From: an uncultured Oscillospiraceae bacterium
GTDB taxonomy: Bacteria > Bacillota > Clostridia > Oscillospirales > Oscillospiraceae
Assembly: GCA_910588105.1 (NCBI GenBank)
Contig: CAJUQD010000003.1
Coordinates: 28,290 to 92,289, forward strand
Direction: 5' to 3'
Length of the DNA stretch: 64,000 bases
Part shown: positions 18,115 to 26,847 of the stretch, piece by piece
How the letters are laid out: each line of letters opens with the position of its first letter
Numbering within the stretch: position 1 is the first letter of the stretch
Program-made: the position numbers and the translations under genes
Notes under the pieces: model-generated
What the model saw: the letters and a program-made list of their open reading frames with translations, nothing else
Told to the model about the DNA's origin: nothing
The model's database searches: none

Positions 18115-19578
18115 TTGAAACGGCAATGCTACAATCCCTATCTCCCCAGCTGGGAATACATCCCCGACGCTGAACCGAGGGTGTTTGGCGACCGGCTGTA
18201 CATCTATGGGAGCCACGATCTGTTTGGAGCCAAGGAATACTGCGAGGGCAATTACGTCTCCTGGTCGGCCCCGGTGGGCGACCTTTCCGACTGGCGGTAC
18301 GAGGGCGTGATCTTCAAAAAAGAGGATACCCCGTGGAATCAGGAAAAGCTGTCCTACTATGCCCCGGATGTGGTGCGCGGCACGGATGGGCGGTATTATC
18401 TCTACTACTCCGTGGCCAATACGTCCATCACCTCCGTTGCCGTGTGCGACACCCCCGCGGGGAAATATCAGTATTTGGGCGATGTCCATTTCCCGGACGG
18501 GCGGGTCTATGGCTCAAAGCCGGAAGACTGGTTCATGTTTGACCCCGCCGTACTGGTGGACGACGATGGACGTGTTTTCCTCTATGTGGGCAGCGGCCAG
18601 GCATCAAACGGGAACTTTGGCCACGAGATCAAAGGCCTGTTTGTGATGGAACTCGCGCCTGATATGCTGACCATCATCAGCGAGCCGACGATCATCATGC
18701 CGGCAGATTTTGATCCCAAGAAGCCAAACTATTGGGAGGGCCCCTCCATCCGCCACATCGGTGAGTGGTATTATCTGGCCTATCCGGCCACTAATATCAC
18801 CGGCCTCAATTACGCTATGAGCCTGTTTCCCGACAAGGGTTTTGTCCACAAGGGGCCGATCCACTCCTCCAGCGATATCGGTTTGAACGGCAGAAAGCTC
18901 ATGGACGCCGCCTATCCCATGGGCAACAGCCACGGCGGCATGGTGTGCGTCAACGGCCAATGGTACATATTTGACCACCGCACCACCAACGGAGTGAAAA
19001 AGAACCGGCAGGCCGTGGCTGAGCCCATTGAGATCCAGGAGGACGGCACGATTCAAATGGTGGAGGCCACAAGCTGTGGATTGAACGGCGGCCCCCTGAA
19101 GGGGATCGGGACCTATCCGGCCTACATTGCCTGCGTCCTTCATCACGCCGGGGTGTTTGGCATCCGCAACCCTATGGGCGGGCCTGAGATCACCCAGGAC
19201 GGCCCGGACTATGAACCGCCGGAGCCAGAGGACGGCGAAGTGACGATGGACACGGAGCTTACCGCGCCAACGGCCTATGTCTCCAAAATGAAGAATGGCA
19301 GCGTCGCCGGGTTCCGATATTTTGACCTGGAAGAAACCACGCGCATCGACGTGACGGTTCGCGGCGGGGGCGGCGTACTGGAGCTTTTGCCCGGGGAAAA
19401 GGGTGTCGTCATAGCTTCCATTTCCATTGCCGCCGCGGACAAATGGACGGCTGCCGGCACGAAATTCAACGCCAAGCGGCTGGCGCTGGAAAGCCGCCGG
19501 CCCATCGGCTCCTGCCCCCTGTATTTTCGGTATAAGGGCAAAGGCGCCCTTGATATTTTGAACTTTACACTCGCATAA
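18115..19578 (+). CDS. Glycoside hydrolase family 43 protein with C-terminal CBM6-like domain (copy 1)
   Basis: A 487-residue cytoplasmic protein with a five-bladed propeller-like GH43 domain (about 1-330). Motifs are NPYLPSWEYIPDAEP at the N-terminus, FDPAVLVDDDG in the middle, and WEGPSIR holding the likely general acid Glu. The end (about 380-487; NGSVAGFRYFD) resembles a CBM6-like beta sandwich. Expected activities are alpha-L-arabinofuranosidase or beta-xylosidase. Where most GH43 enzymes have an Ala-Asp-Pro general-base motif this one has Ala-Glu-Pro. It starts with TTG at 18115, 8 bases after AAAGGAGG, and the resulting N-terminus matches the second GH43 copy at 25372. It heads the operon divergent from the AraC gene. 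Confidence 0.86.
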   Translation: MKRQCYNPYLPSWEYIPDAEPRVFGDRLYIYGSHDLFGAKEYCEGNYVSWSAPVGDLSDWRYEGVIFKKEDTPWNQEKLSYYAPDVVRGTDGRYYLYYSVANTSITSVAVCDTPAGKYQYLGDVHFPDGRVYGSKPEDWFMFDPAVLVDDDGRVFLYVGSGQASNGNFGHEIKGLFVMELAPDMLTIISEPTIIMPADFDPKKPNYWEGPSIRHIGEWYYLAYPATNITGLNYAMSLFPDKGFVHKGPIHSSSDIGLNGRKLMDAAYPMGNSHGGMVCVNGQWYIFDHRTTNGVKKNRQAVAEPIEIQEDGTIQMVEATSCGLNGGPLKGIGTYPAYIACVLHHAGVFGIRNPMGGPEITQDGPDYEPPEPEDGEVTMDTELTAPTAYVSKMKNGSVAGFRYFDLEETTRIDVTVRGGGGVLELLPGEKGVVIASISIAAADKWTAAGTKFNAKRLALESRRPIGSCPLYFRYKGKGALDILNFTLA

Positions 19579-19593
19579 CGAAGGAGGATAACC

Positions 19594-20718
19594 ATGGACT
19601 GGACACCAATTTGGCATCAAGCCGCCGCCCCCGCATTCGCTATGGGCCTGTTGGCAGGGAAAAAGAAAACGGTGGTGTTTCATGTAACGCCCCAGGTTTC
19701 CGGCGAGAAGCTTCGGGTTCGTTTCTCAAATTACTATGGGAAGAAACCCTATGCCATCGGCGGACTGACGATATGGGCGCAGGGGAAGATGCACCCCGTC
19801 ACGAGCGGCGGCAGCGGCTCCTTCTCTGTCCCCGTGGGGGAAAGCTGCTATTCTGACGAGATTCCGTTCCCGACGGCCCAGGGCGAGGAGCTGGAGATCA
19901 GGCTCTATTATGCGTCAAAGGTCATGGACAGCAATATGACCGAGGAGGCCGCCGTGGTCTACCCGGGCGATCACACCGGGGACAAGGAGCTTCCCCCGGC
20001 CCGCAGGGAGGGCTATAAGGAGCAGTACAACCTCTATGAAGCCGTTCCCGGGATGGATCAGATTGATGTGCTCACCGGCCAGCCGTCGAAGATCATCGCA
20101 GCCTTCGGGGACAGCATAACGGCCATGAACCGCTGGGTAAAACCGCTGCAAAAGCGCCTGTCCGACGCTTACGGTGGCAGGTACACGCTGATGAACGCCG
20201 GTATCGGCGGGAACTGCCTGCTCTATGATATTCCGGGGCTGATGGGGGCTTCCTACGGGGAAAAGGGGGTATCCCGTTTTGAACGCGATGTGCTCCGCTT
20301 TGACGGCCTCCACGGGGTGATCCTCGCGCTGGGCGTCAATGACGCGGCTTATTACTCCAAAAAGACAGAGGCAGTCATCTCCCTGGAAAAATACGCGTCT
20401 GCCGTAACAGACATCGTGGAGCGGCTCCACAAGATGGGCGTCCGGGTGTTTGCCCAAACCCTCCCGCCCCGCATCGGGTTTGTGAAAAAGGGCTATACCC
20501 CGGAGATGGAGACCCTGCGGGTCAGTATCAACGGATGGATCAGGGAAAGCACGATGTTCGACTACATATTTGACGCGGATGCCCTGCTGCGGGATCAGAA
20601 CAATCCCTCGGTCACCGACGAGCGCTACCATCAGGGCGACCACCTGCACCCGAACCAGGCCGGCGGTATGCTGCTGGCACAGGCATACGATTTGAAACAG
20701 CTGACCGGGGAGGTGTAG
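19594..20718 (+). CDS. SGNH/GDSL hydrolase family protein, probable carbohydrate esterase
   Basis: A 374-residue cytoplasmic protein. An N-terminal beta-rich domain (about 1-150) precedes an SGNH hydrolase: GDSIT with the catalytic Ser, GIGGN, GVNDA, and a C-terminal DHLHPNQAG with the Asp/His pair. The family includes acetyl-xylan and oligosaccharide esterases. AAGGAGG lies just ahead of the ATG. Placed between GH43 and a polysaccharide deacetylase gene, it most likely deacetylates imported xylo-oligosaccharides so that glycosidases can finish them. Confidence 0.85.
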   Translation: MDWTPIWHQAAAPAFAMGLLAGKKKTVVFHVTPQVSGEKLRVRFSNYYGKKPYAIGGLTIWAQGKMHPVTSGGSGSFSVPVGESCYSDEIPFPTAQGEELEIRLYYASKVMDSNMTEEAAVVYPGDHTGDKELPPARREGYKEQYNLYEAVPGMDQIDVLTGQPSKIIAAFGDSITAMNRWVKPLQKRLSDAYGGRYTLMNAGIGGNCLLYDIPGLMGASYGEKGVSRFERDVLRFDGLHGVILALGVNDAAYYSKKTEAVISLEKYASAVTDIVERLHKMGVRVFAQTLPPRIGFVKKGYTPEMETLRVSINGWIRESTMFDYIFDADALLRDQNNPSVTDERYHQGDHLHPNQAGGMLLAQAYDLKQLTGEV

Positions 20719-20720
20719 GC

Positions 20721-21461
20721 ATGGGCAAGAAGTATTTTACGCTCAGCTTCGATGATGGGCTGGAGCAGGACAAACGGGTGATCCGGCTGATGAAGCAATA
20801 CGGGCTTAAAGGGACCTTCAACCTCAATGCCGGCCTGTTCGGCGCCCGCGGCGAGGTGAAGGGGATCGGAACCTTCTCTTTCCAGGACTGCCCCGAGGGG
20901 GTAACGCACAAATGGCCCTTCTCCTATGTGCGGCACAATCGAATCCCGCAGGACGAGGTTCTCCAGGTTTATGAGGGGATGGAAATTGCCACCCATGGCT
21001 TCCGGCATGAATCCCTGGGCGCTGTCAGCGAGGACGAAATGCGCGCGTCGGTGGACGCGGACAAGGCCGCCCTGGAGGGGCTCTTTGGCGCCCCCATCGT
21101 GGGCCATGCCTATGCGCAGGGCTCCACTTCGCCGGCAGTGCAGGCGTATCTGAAGGAACGGGGCTACCGGTATGCCAGAGCGGTGTTCCCCTCTGGCGGC
21201 TATGAGTTCCCCGAAGACCCGCTGAACTTCCGTCCCTCCACCTCCATCATTTTGAAGGACGCCATGAAGCTGGTGGAGCGCTTCAAGCGCGAGGAGGCCC
21301 AGGATCGGGACTTGCTGCTATACCTCTGGGCGCACAGCTATGAAATGGACTACGGAAAGGGCAATGCCAGCTGGGATGCCCTGGAACGGCTTTTTGAGGC
21401 CATCGCGGGGCGCAGCGATATCGTATACTGCACCAACAGCGAGGCATTCTCACATATTTGA
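20721..21461 (+). CDS. Polysaccharide deacetylase family protein (NodB homology)
   Basis: A 246-residue protein with TLSFDDG near the N-terminus (catalytic and metal Asp of CE4) and HGFRHESL as the probable metal-binding His pair. There is no signal peptide, so it acts inside the cell, unlike most peptidoglycan deacetylases. The start codon is 2 bases after the previous stop and its ribosome binding site GGGGAGG lies in the previous gene, implying coupled translation with the SGNH esterase. The two probably form a deacetylation step for imported oligosaccharides. Confidence 0.82.
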   Translation: MGKKYFTLSFDDGLEQDKRVIRLMKQYGLKGTFNLNAGLFGARGEVKGIGTFSFQDCPEGVTHKWPFSYVRHNRIPQDEVLQVYEGMEIATHGFRHESLGAVSEDEMRASVDADKAALEGLFGAPIVGHAYAQGSTSPAVQAYLKERGYRYARAVFPSGGYEFPEDPLNFRPSTSIILKDAMKLVERFKREEAQDRDLLLYLWAHSYEMDYGKGNASWDALERLFEAIAGRSDIVYCTNSEAFSHI

Positions 21462-21475
21462 GGGGGCGCAGATAG

Positions 21476-23875
21476 ATGAAAAAACAAAACTTTAACACGG
21501 GCTGGCTGTTCAGTGCCGTGGGCGGGGAGCAGGCTATGAAGCCCGTTACGCTTCCCCATGACGCAATGCTGTACGAGAAACGCTCGAAGAATGCCGCTAC
21601 AGCGGGGGCCTGCGGATATTTTCCCGGCGGCGCCTATGTCTATATCAAACGGTTTCCCGTGCCCGAGGAGTGGCGGGAGCAGTCCGCTGTCCTGGAATTT
21701 GAGGCGGTCTATCAAAACGCCCAGGTGTTCGTGAACGGCACCCTCGCCGCCGAGCAGCGGTACGGCTATACCAACTTCTTTGTGGCGCTGGATCGGTATC
21801 TGAAATACGGCGAGGAAAATGAGATCAAGGTGATCGCCGACAACTCGGCGGTGCCCAATTCCCGCTGGTATTCCGGGAGTGGGATCTATCGGAACGTAAA
21901 CCTTTTCCTTGGGGATCGGAGCCATATCATCCCCGACGGCCTGTTGATCTCCACCTCTGGGAACGACACGGCCCATGTGAAGGCGTCGGTCACCGGCGGC
22001 GACACGGTTCGGGTTTCCATCCTGGACGGCGGAAGCGTCGCGGCGCAGGCCGAGACGCCGGTAAAGGACGGGGCAGCTTCCGTGGACATCCCCGTTTCCC
22101 AGCCCCGGCTTTGGGACGCAGACCACCCCGAGCTGTATCTGTGCCGGGCGGAGCTGCTGAAGGACGGCGAGGTGGTGGACACGGCGGAGGAGCGGTTTGG
22201 TTTCCGCACCCTCAGCTGGAGCGTCAAGGGTTTCTTCGTGAATGGGCAAGAGACGCTGCTTCGCGGCGCCTGCATCCACCACGACAACGGCATCCTGGGC
22301 GCGTGCTCCTTTGAAGCTGCTGAACTCCGCCGCGTCCGGCTGCTCAAGGAGACCGGCTTCAACGCGATACGTTCCTCCCATAACCCGGCGTCCAAAGCCT
22401 TGCTGGATGCCTGTGACCAGCTGGGTATGTATGTCATGGATGAATTCTGCGACAACTGGCTGGTGCATAAAAACCCCTACGACTATGCGGACAAGGATTT
22501 CCGTGCGTGGTGGGAACGGGATCTCACTGCCATGGTGATCAAAAACTACAACCACCCCAGTGTAGTCATGAATTCCATCGGGAACGAGATCTCCGAGCTG
22601 GCCATCCCCGAGGGACAGGAGTACTGCAAAAAGCTGGCCGTCCTGGCCCGGAAGCTGGATCCGGGGAAGGCCGTGACCCTGGGCGTCAACCTGATGCTGT
22701 GCAGTATGTCGGCCAAGGGCGGCGGCATATACGGCGACAAAAAGGACGGGAAGGAGAACAAAAACGGCAGCCAGACCATGGATAATGTCCCTACCAGCGC
22801 GTTTTTCAATATGCTGATGAACATGGCCGGGGGGATGATTGAAAAAATGGCCGCCAAGCCCGCCGCGGATAATGCCACAAAGGTGTGCTTCTCCTACCTG
22901 GATATCGGCGGATATAACTACGCCGCCTCCCGGTATGAGAAGGACGGCACACTTCATCCGGACCGGGTTATCGTCGGCTCCGAGACCTTGCCCAAAAACC
23001 TCTATCACAACTGGCAGCTGGTGAAAAAGCTCCCCTATGTCATCGGCGATTTCATGTGGACCGGCTGGGACTACCTGGGGGAGTCCGGCATCGGCACCGT
23101 CCGCTACAAAAGCTTCAAGAATCCCGGCCAGGACGCGCCTATCATTTCCGGCGGCTGCGGCGTGATCGACATCTGCGGAAAGCTCCGCCCCGAGGTGCAG
23201 TGGAACCGGCTGACTTGGGGACTGGATCACACCCCCGGTATCGGTGTGGAACCGTATACCCACGCCGGGGAGACGGGCTCTGTATCCATGTGGCGTGACA
23301 CAGACGCGGTGGCAAGCTGGTCTTGGGCCGGCTGCGAGGGGAAGCGGAACAAGATCACCGTGTATTCCGACGGTGACACGGCGGAACTCATCATAAATGG
23401 GCGTTCCTATGGGAAGAAAAAGACAAAGGAGTATAAGGCCGTCTTCAAACACATTGCCTATGAGCCCGGAACGATCACCGCGATCAGCTATGACAGTGCC
23501 GGGAAAGAGCTGTCCCGCACCTCCATGAAGACTGCCGAGGGCGCCAGCGAACTGCGCGTGGCTGCTGATCGGAGCGCCTTGAAGGCGGGGACGCAGGATC
23601 TGGCTTATTTGAGCATCGACCTGACCGGCGCGGACGGGATCACAAAGTCTTCCGAGGACACCGCAGTTACGGTGGAGGTCAGCGGCGCCGGCGAGCTGCT
23701 GGCCCTTGGCTCTGCAAAGCCCAATATGGGGGAGAACTTCTTCTCCAATACCCATACCACCTATTATGGGAAAGCGCTGGCCGTTGTCCGCGCCGGAGAC
23801 GCCCCCGGCGGGATCACGGTGACTGTGCGGGCAGATGGGATGCAGGCCAGGACGGTCGAACTGAACGCGATCTAA
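21476..23875 (+). CDS. Glycoside hydrolase family 2 protein (799 residues, copy 1)
   Basis: A cytoplasmic GH2 enzyme: sugar-binding domain (LPHDAML), Ig-like domain, TIM barrel and C-terminal beta domains including a DUF4982-like region (SWSWAGCEGK). The acid/base Glu is in NSIGNEIS and the nucleophile is probably in VGSETL. The barrel contains a polar insertion (about residues 415-440, rich in Lys, Asp and Asn) not usual for the family. It is the same length as the GH2 at 26825 and shares its motifs, and both follow GH43 genes. Expected activity is a beta-galactosidase-like or related exo-glycosidase on side chains. Confidence 0.85.
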   Translation: MKKQNFNTGWLFSAVGGEQAMKPVTLPHDAMLYEKRSKNAATAGACGYFPGGAYVYIKRFPVPEEWREQSAVLEFEAVYQNAQVFVNGTLAAEQRYGYTNFFVALDRYLKYGEENEIKVIADNSAVPNSRWYSGSGIYRNVNLFLGDRSHIIPDGLLISTSGNDTAHVKASVTGGDTVRVSILDGGSVAAQAETPVKDGAASVDIPVSQPRLWDADHPELYLCRAELLKDGEVVDTAEERFGFRTLSWSVKGFFVNGQETLLRGACIHHDNGILGACSFEAAELRRVRLLKETGFNAIRSSHNPASKALLDACDQLGMYVMDEFCDNWLVHKNPYDYADKDFRAWWERDLTAMVIKNYNHPSVVMNSIGNEISELAIPEGQEYCKKLAVLARKLDPGKAVTLGVNLMLCSMSAKGGGIYGDKKDGKENKNGSQTMDNVPTSAFFNMLMNMAGGMIEKMAAKPAADNATKVCFSYLDIGGYNYAASRYEKDGTLHPDRVIVGSETLPKNLYHNWQLVKKLPYVIGDFMWTGWDYLGESGIGTVRYKSFKNPGQDAPIISGGCGVIDICGKLRPEVQWNRLTWGLDHTPGIGVEPYTHAGETGSVSMWRDTDAVASWSWAGCEGKRNKITVYSDGDTAELIINGRSYGKKKTKEYKAVFKHIAYEPGTITAISYDSAGKELSRTSMKTAEGASELRVAADRSALKAGTQDLAYLSIDLTGADGITKSSEDTAVTVEVSGAGELLALGSAKPNMGENFFSNTHTTYYGKALAVVRAGDAPGGITVTVRADGMQARTVELNAI

Positions 23876-23896
23876 GCGGAGCAAAGAAGGGACGTT

Positions 23897-25360
23897 ATGG
23901 ACAAAAAAGAAACTGGCTTCTGGAACACCCCCCTCACCAGCTCGCTGGTGGGATCCCAGAGCGCAAAGCTGCCGGAAATGCTGCTGGGCTACTTCATCGG
24001 CCCCTTCGGGGCGCTGCTGTCCTCCGGCATCTTCACCAGCATCCTGCAAAACTACTTCACCGATGTGCTCAAGCTGGATTTGAGCTTCCTCACCGGGTTA
24101 CAGCTGTTTTCCACCATCCTGATCGTGGCGGCCAACCTTGTGGTGGGCCAGCTTATTGAGCGCACAAAGGCCCTGGCGGGCAAGGCCCGGCCCTGGGTGC
24201 TGCTGTCTGCGCTGACGCTGAGCGCGGCCAGCGTGCTCATGTTCATCGTCCCCTTCCAGAGCCCCACGGCAAAAATGGTGTGGATCGCCATCGCCTATAA
24301 TCTCTACTACGCGGTGGCCTATCCCATCTACAACACCGCCAACTCCACCCTGATCCCTGTGTCCACCCGGGACAGCAAACAGCGGGCCACCCTGGCTTCC
24401 TTCACCAACGTGGCGGGCCTGGGGGTCATGGGTGTGGGCTCCATGGTGTTCCCCATGCTGGTGTCCTTTGCCCTGAAGGAAAACCAGGGGCTTTGGTTCA
24501 TGACCATGCTGGCTGTGGCAATATTCACCGCCCTGACCATCTTCCTCCAGTTCAAGTTCACCCGAGAGCGGGTCACGGAGGAGAGCATGGGCACAGCCGG
24601 CAGCGACGCCCAGGACAAAACGGCCACCCTGGGGGAACAGCTCAAGGCTGTGGCCAGCGAGAAGTGGTGGTGGATCACCATGATCTTTTACATGGGCTTC
24701 CAGTGGAGCGGGGCCATGAAGAACGGCTCCATGGCTTTCTTCTGCAAATGGGTGCTGGACAACACCTTCTTTGGCTCCGCCGACGCCTGGGGCGCGTCCC
24801 AATCCCTGCTGGCGGTGCTGGGGGCCATCCCCATGGCGGTGGCGGCGGCGCTGGTGGTGCCGTTGGCCAACAAATTCGGCAAGCGCACCGTCACCATCAT
24901 CGGCATGGTGGTCGGCGTCATCGGCGGCGTTATTGCCGGGCTGGGGCAGGGCCAGATCGTCCCGGTGGCCGCAGGCGTGGCGATCAAGTGCCTGGGCTCC
25001 GCCCCGGCGTGCTACCTGATTTTGGCCATGCTGGCGGACGTGATCGACCACATCGAATTTAAGAGCGGCATCCGCACAGACGGGCTTACCATGTCCATCT
25101 ACAGCTCCATCATGGTGGCCGCCACCCCCATCTGCAACGCGATTTTCAGCGCCATCCTGAACGGTAGCGGCTATGCCCAGGGGGCCGACGTGGCCCTGGG
25201 CACCGCGGGGCAGACCGCCGCGGCCCAGGGAGCCATCACGGTGAGCTATATCTGGATCGAGACCATCGCCTACGCCCTGTGCGCGGTGCTGATGCTGCTG
25301 TGGACGGTGGAGAAAAACCTCCCCGAGGAGCAAAAGGCCATCGCGGAGCGCAAAAAGTGA
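23897..25360 (+). CDS. GPH-family sugar:cation symporter (MFS), 3
   Basis: A 487-residue protein with about 12 membrane segments. The GPH signature is more diverged than in the other two symporters here (VVGQLIERTKALAGKARPW). It is 21 bases after the GH2 gene and 11 before the second GH43 gene, so it is co-transcribed with the glycosidases and most likely imports their substrate, driven by Na+ or H+. Confidence 0.86.
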   Translation: MDKKETGFWNTPLTSSLVGSQSAKLPEMLLGYFIGPFGALLSSGIFTSILQNYFTDVLKLDLSFLTGLQLFSTILIVAANLVVGQLIERTKALAGKARPWVLLSALTLSAASVLMFIVPFQSPTAKMVWIAIAYNLYYAVAYPIYNTANSTLIPVSTRDSKQRATLASFTNVAGLGVMGVGSMVFPMLVSFALKENQGLWFMTMLAVAIFTALTIFLQFKFTRERVTEESMGTAGSDAQDKTATLGEQLKAVASEKWWWITMIFYMGFQWSGAMKNGSMAFFCKWVLDNTFFGSADAWGASQSLLAVLGAIPMAVAAALVVPLANKFGKRTVTIIGMVVGVIGGVIAGLGQGQIVPVAAGVAIKCLGSAPACYLILAMLADVIDHIEFKSGIRTDGLTMSIYSSIMVAATPICNAIFSAILNGSGYAQGADVALGTAGQTAAAQGAITVSYIWIETIAYALCAVLMLLWTVEKNLPEEQKAIAERKK

Positions 25361-25371
25361 GGGGGCGCGGC

Positions 25372-26847
25372 GTGAAAACAAAGCAGGCGCTCAACCCCTA
25401 TCTCCCCAGCTGGGAGTATATCCCGGACGGCGAGCCCCATGTGTTTGAAAACCGGGTCTACGTCTACGGTTCCCACGACAGGTTCAACGCGCCCATCTTC
25501 TGCGTCAACGACTACGTGTGCTGGTCCGCCCCGGTGGACGACCTGTCCGACTGGCGGTATGAGGGCGTGATCTACCGCAAGAACCAGGATCCGAAAAATA
25601 AGCTGGGCCTGCGGCTGCTGTTCGCCCCCGACGTGTGCCGGGGGGTGGACGGGCGGTATTATCTCTACTACGCCTTTGACTTCATGGGGATTATGGGGGT
25701 GGCCGTCTGCGACACCCCGGCAGGGAAATACCAATTCCTTGGCCATGTCCATTATCCCAACGGCACTGTCTGGGGACGGCGGAAGGGCGACCAGTTCCCC
25801 TTCGACCCCGGCGTGCTGGCGGACGACAACGGGCGGATCTGGCTGTACTCCGGGTTTTATACGCCCACGCCCGCCTTCGTCACCGGCTTCAAGAAGCTGC
25901 GCAATGACGGCGGCACGGTGGTGGAGCTGGAGCGGGATATGCTCACCATCAAGGGGGAGCCCCAGGTGATTTTTCCCAAGGAGGGCCCCGGCTCCTTCTC
26001 CAACCACGAGTTTTTTGAGGCCAGCTCCATCCGCAAGGACGGGGACAAGTACATCTTCGTCTACTCCTCCCGACACAACCACGAGCTGTGCTATGCGGTC
26101 AGCGGCCGGCCCGACGGCGGCTTCACTTTCGGAGGCACGCTGGTGAGCCAGGGCGACCTGTTCCTGGACGGCAACGAGGACGAGCGAAAGGGCCTGAACT
26201 ACCTGGGCAATACCCACGGCGGGCTGCTGAACATCGGGGAGGACTGGTATATCTTCTACCACCGGCAGACCAACCGCCACTCCTATTCCCGTCAGGCCTG
26301 CGCGGAAAAGCTGGTTCGCAGCCCCGACGGCTCCTTCCGGCAGGCGGAAGTGACCTCCTGCGGGCTGAACGGCGGGCCGCTGCGAGGCATTGGGCGCTAT
26401 CCGGCCTATATTGCCTGCAACCTGTGGAGCAGGGATGGCGTGGGGCGCTACGACTGTCCCAGTCCCCGAAGGGCATTTGCCGCCCACCCCTATTTCACCC
26501 AGACGGGGAAGGACCGGGAGGGGAACGGTGACCAGTACATCGCCAATATGCGGGACGGCGCTGTGGCAGGCTTCAAGTATTTTGACATCCGGGGGGTCAA
26601 AGCTGTATCGGTGGAACTGAGCGGCACCGCGGAAGGAGAATTTTTACTCTCCGACACGCCGGGCTTTCAGACGATATCGGCGCGTATCCCGTTGAAGCTG
26701 ATCGATGGATGGGCAGAATTTCGAGCAGGCTGTGCCTTAGATAACGGGGCACGGACGCTGTATTTCAAATTCTGCGGAGTGGGAAGTGTTGATTTCCATT
26801 CCTTTTTACTGGAGGAGGAGAAACATGAAGGCAAATCAATTCAATGA
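25372..26847 (+). CDS. Glycoside hydrolase family 43 protein with C-terminal CBM6-like domain (copy 2)
   Basis: A 491-residue paralogue of the GH43 at 18115, sharing NPYLPSWEYIPD, the Glu-Pro in place of Asp-Pro, FDPGVLADDNG, FEASSIRK with the likely general acid Glu, and a CBM6-like end (DGAVAGFKYFD). It starts with GTG at 25372 behind a GAGGGGG ribosome binding site; the open frame starting at 25279 overlaps the symporter and is not used. Its last 23 bases overlap the start of the next GH2 gene, so the two are translationally coupled. Probable cytoplasmic arabinofuranosidase or xylosidase. Confidence 0.86.
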   Translation: MKTKQALNPYLPSWEYIPDGEPHVFENRVYVYGSHDRFNAPIFCVNDYVCWSAPVDDLSDWRYEGVIYRKNQDPKNKLGLRLLFAPDVCRGVDGRYYLYYAFDFMGIMGVAVCDTPAGKYQFLGHVHYPNGTVWGRRKGDQFPFDPGVLADDNGRIWLYSGFYTPTPAFVTGFKKLRNDGGTVVELERDMLTIKGEPQVIFPKEGPGSFSNHEFFEASSIRKDGDKYIFVYSSRHNHELCYAVSGRPDGGFTFGGTLVSQGDLFLDGNEDERKGLNYLGNTHGGLLNIGEDWYIFYHRQTNRHSYSRQACAEKLVRSPDGSFRQAEVTSCGLNGGPLRGIGRYPAYIACNLWSRDGVGRYDCPSPRRAFAAHPYFTQTGKDREGNGDQYIANMRDGAVAGFKYFDIRGVKAVSVELSGTAEGEFLLSDTPGFQTISARIPLKLIDGWAEFRAGCALDNGARTLYFKFCGVGSVDFHSFLLEEEKHEGKSIQ

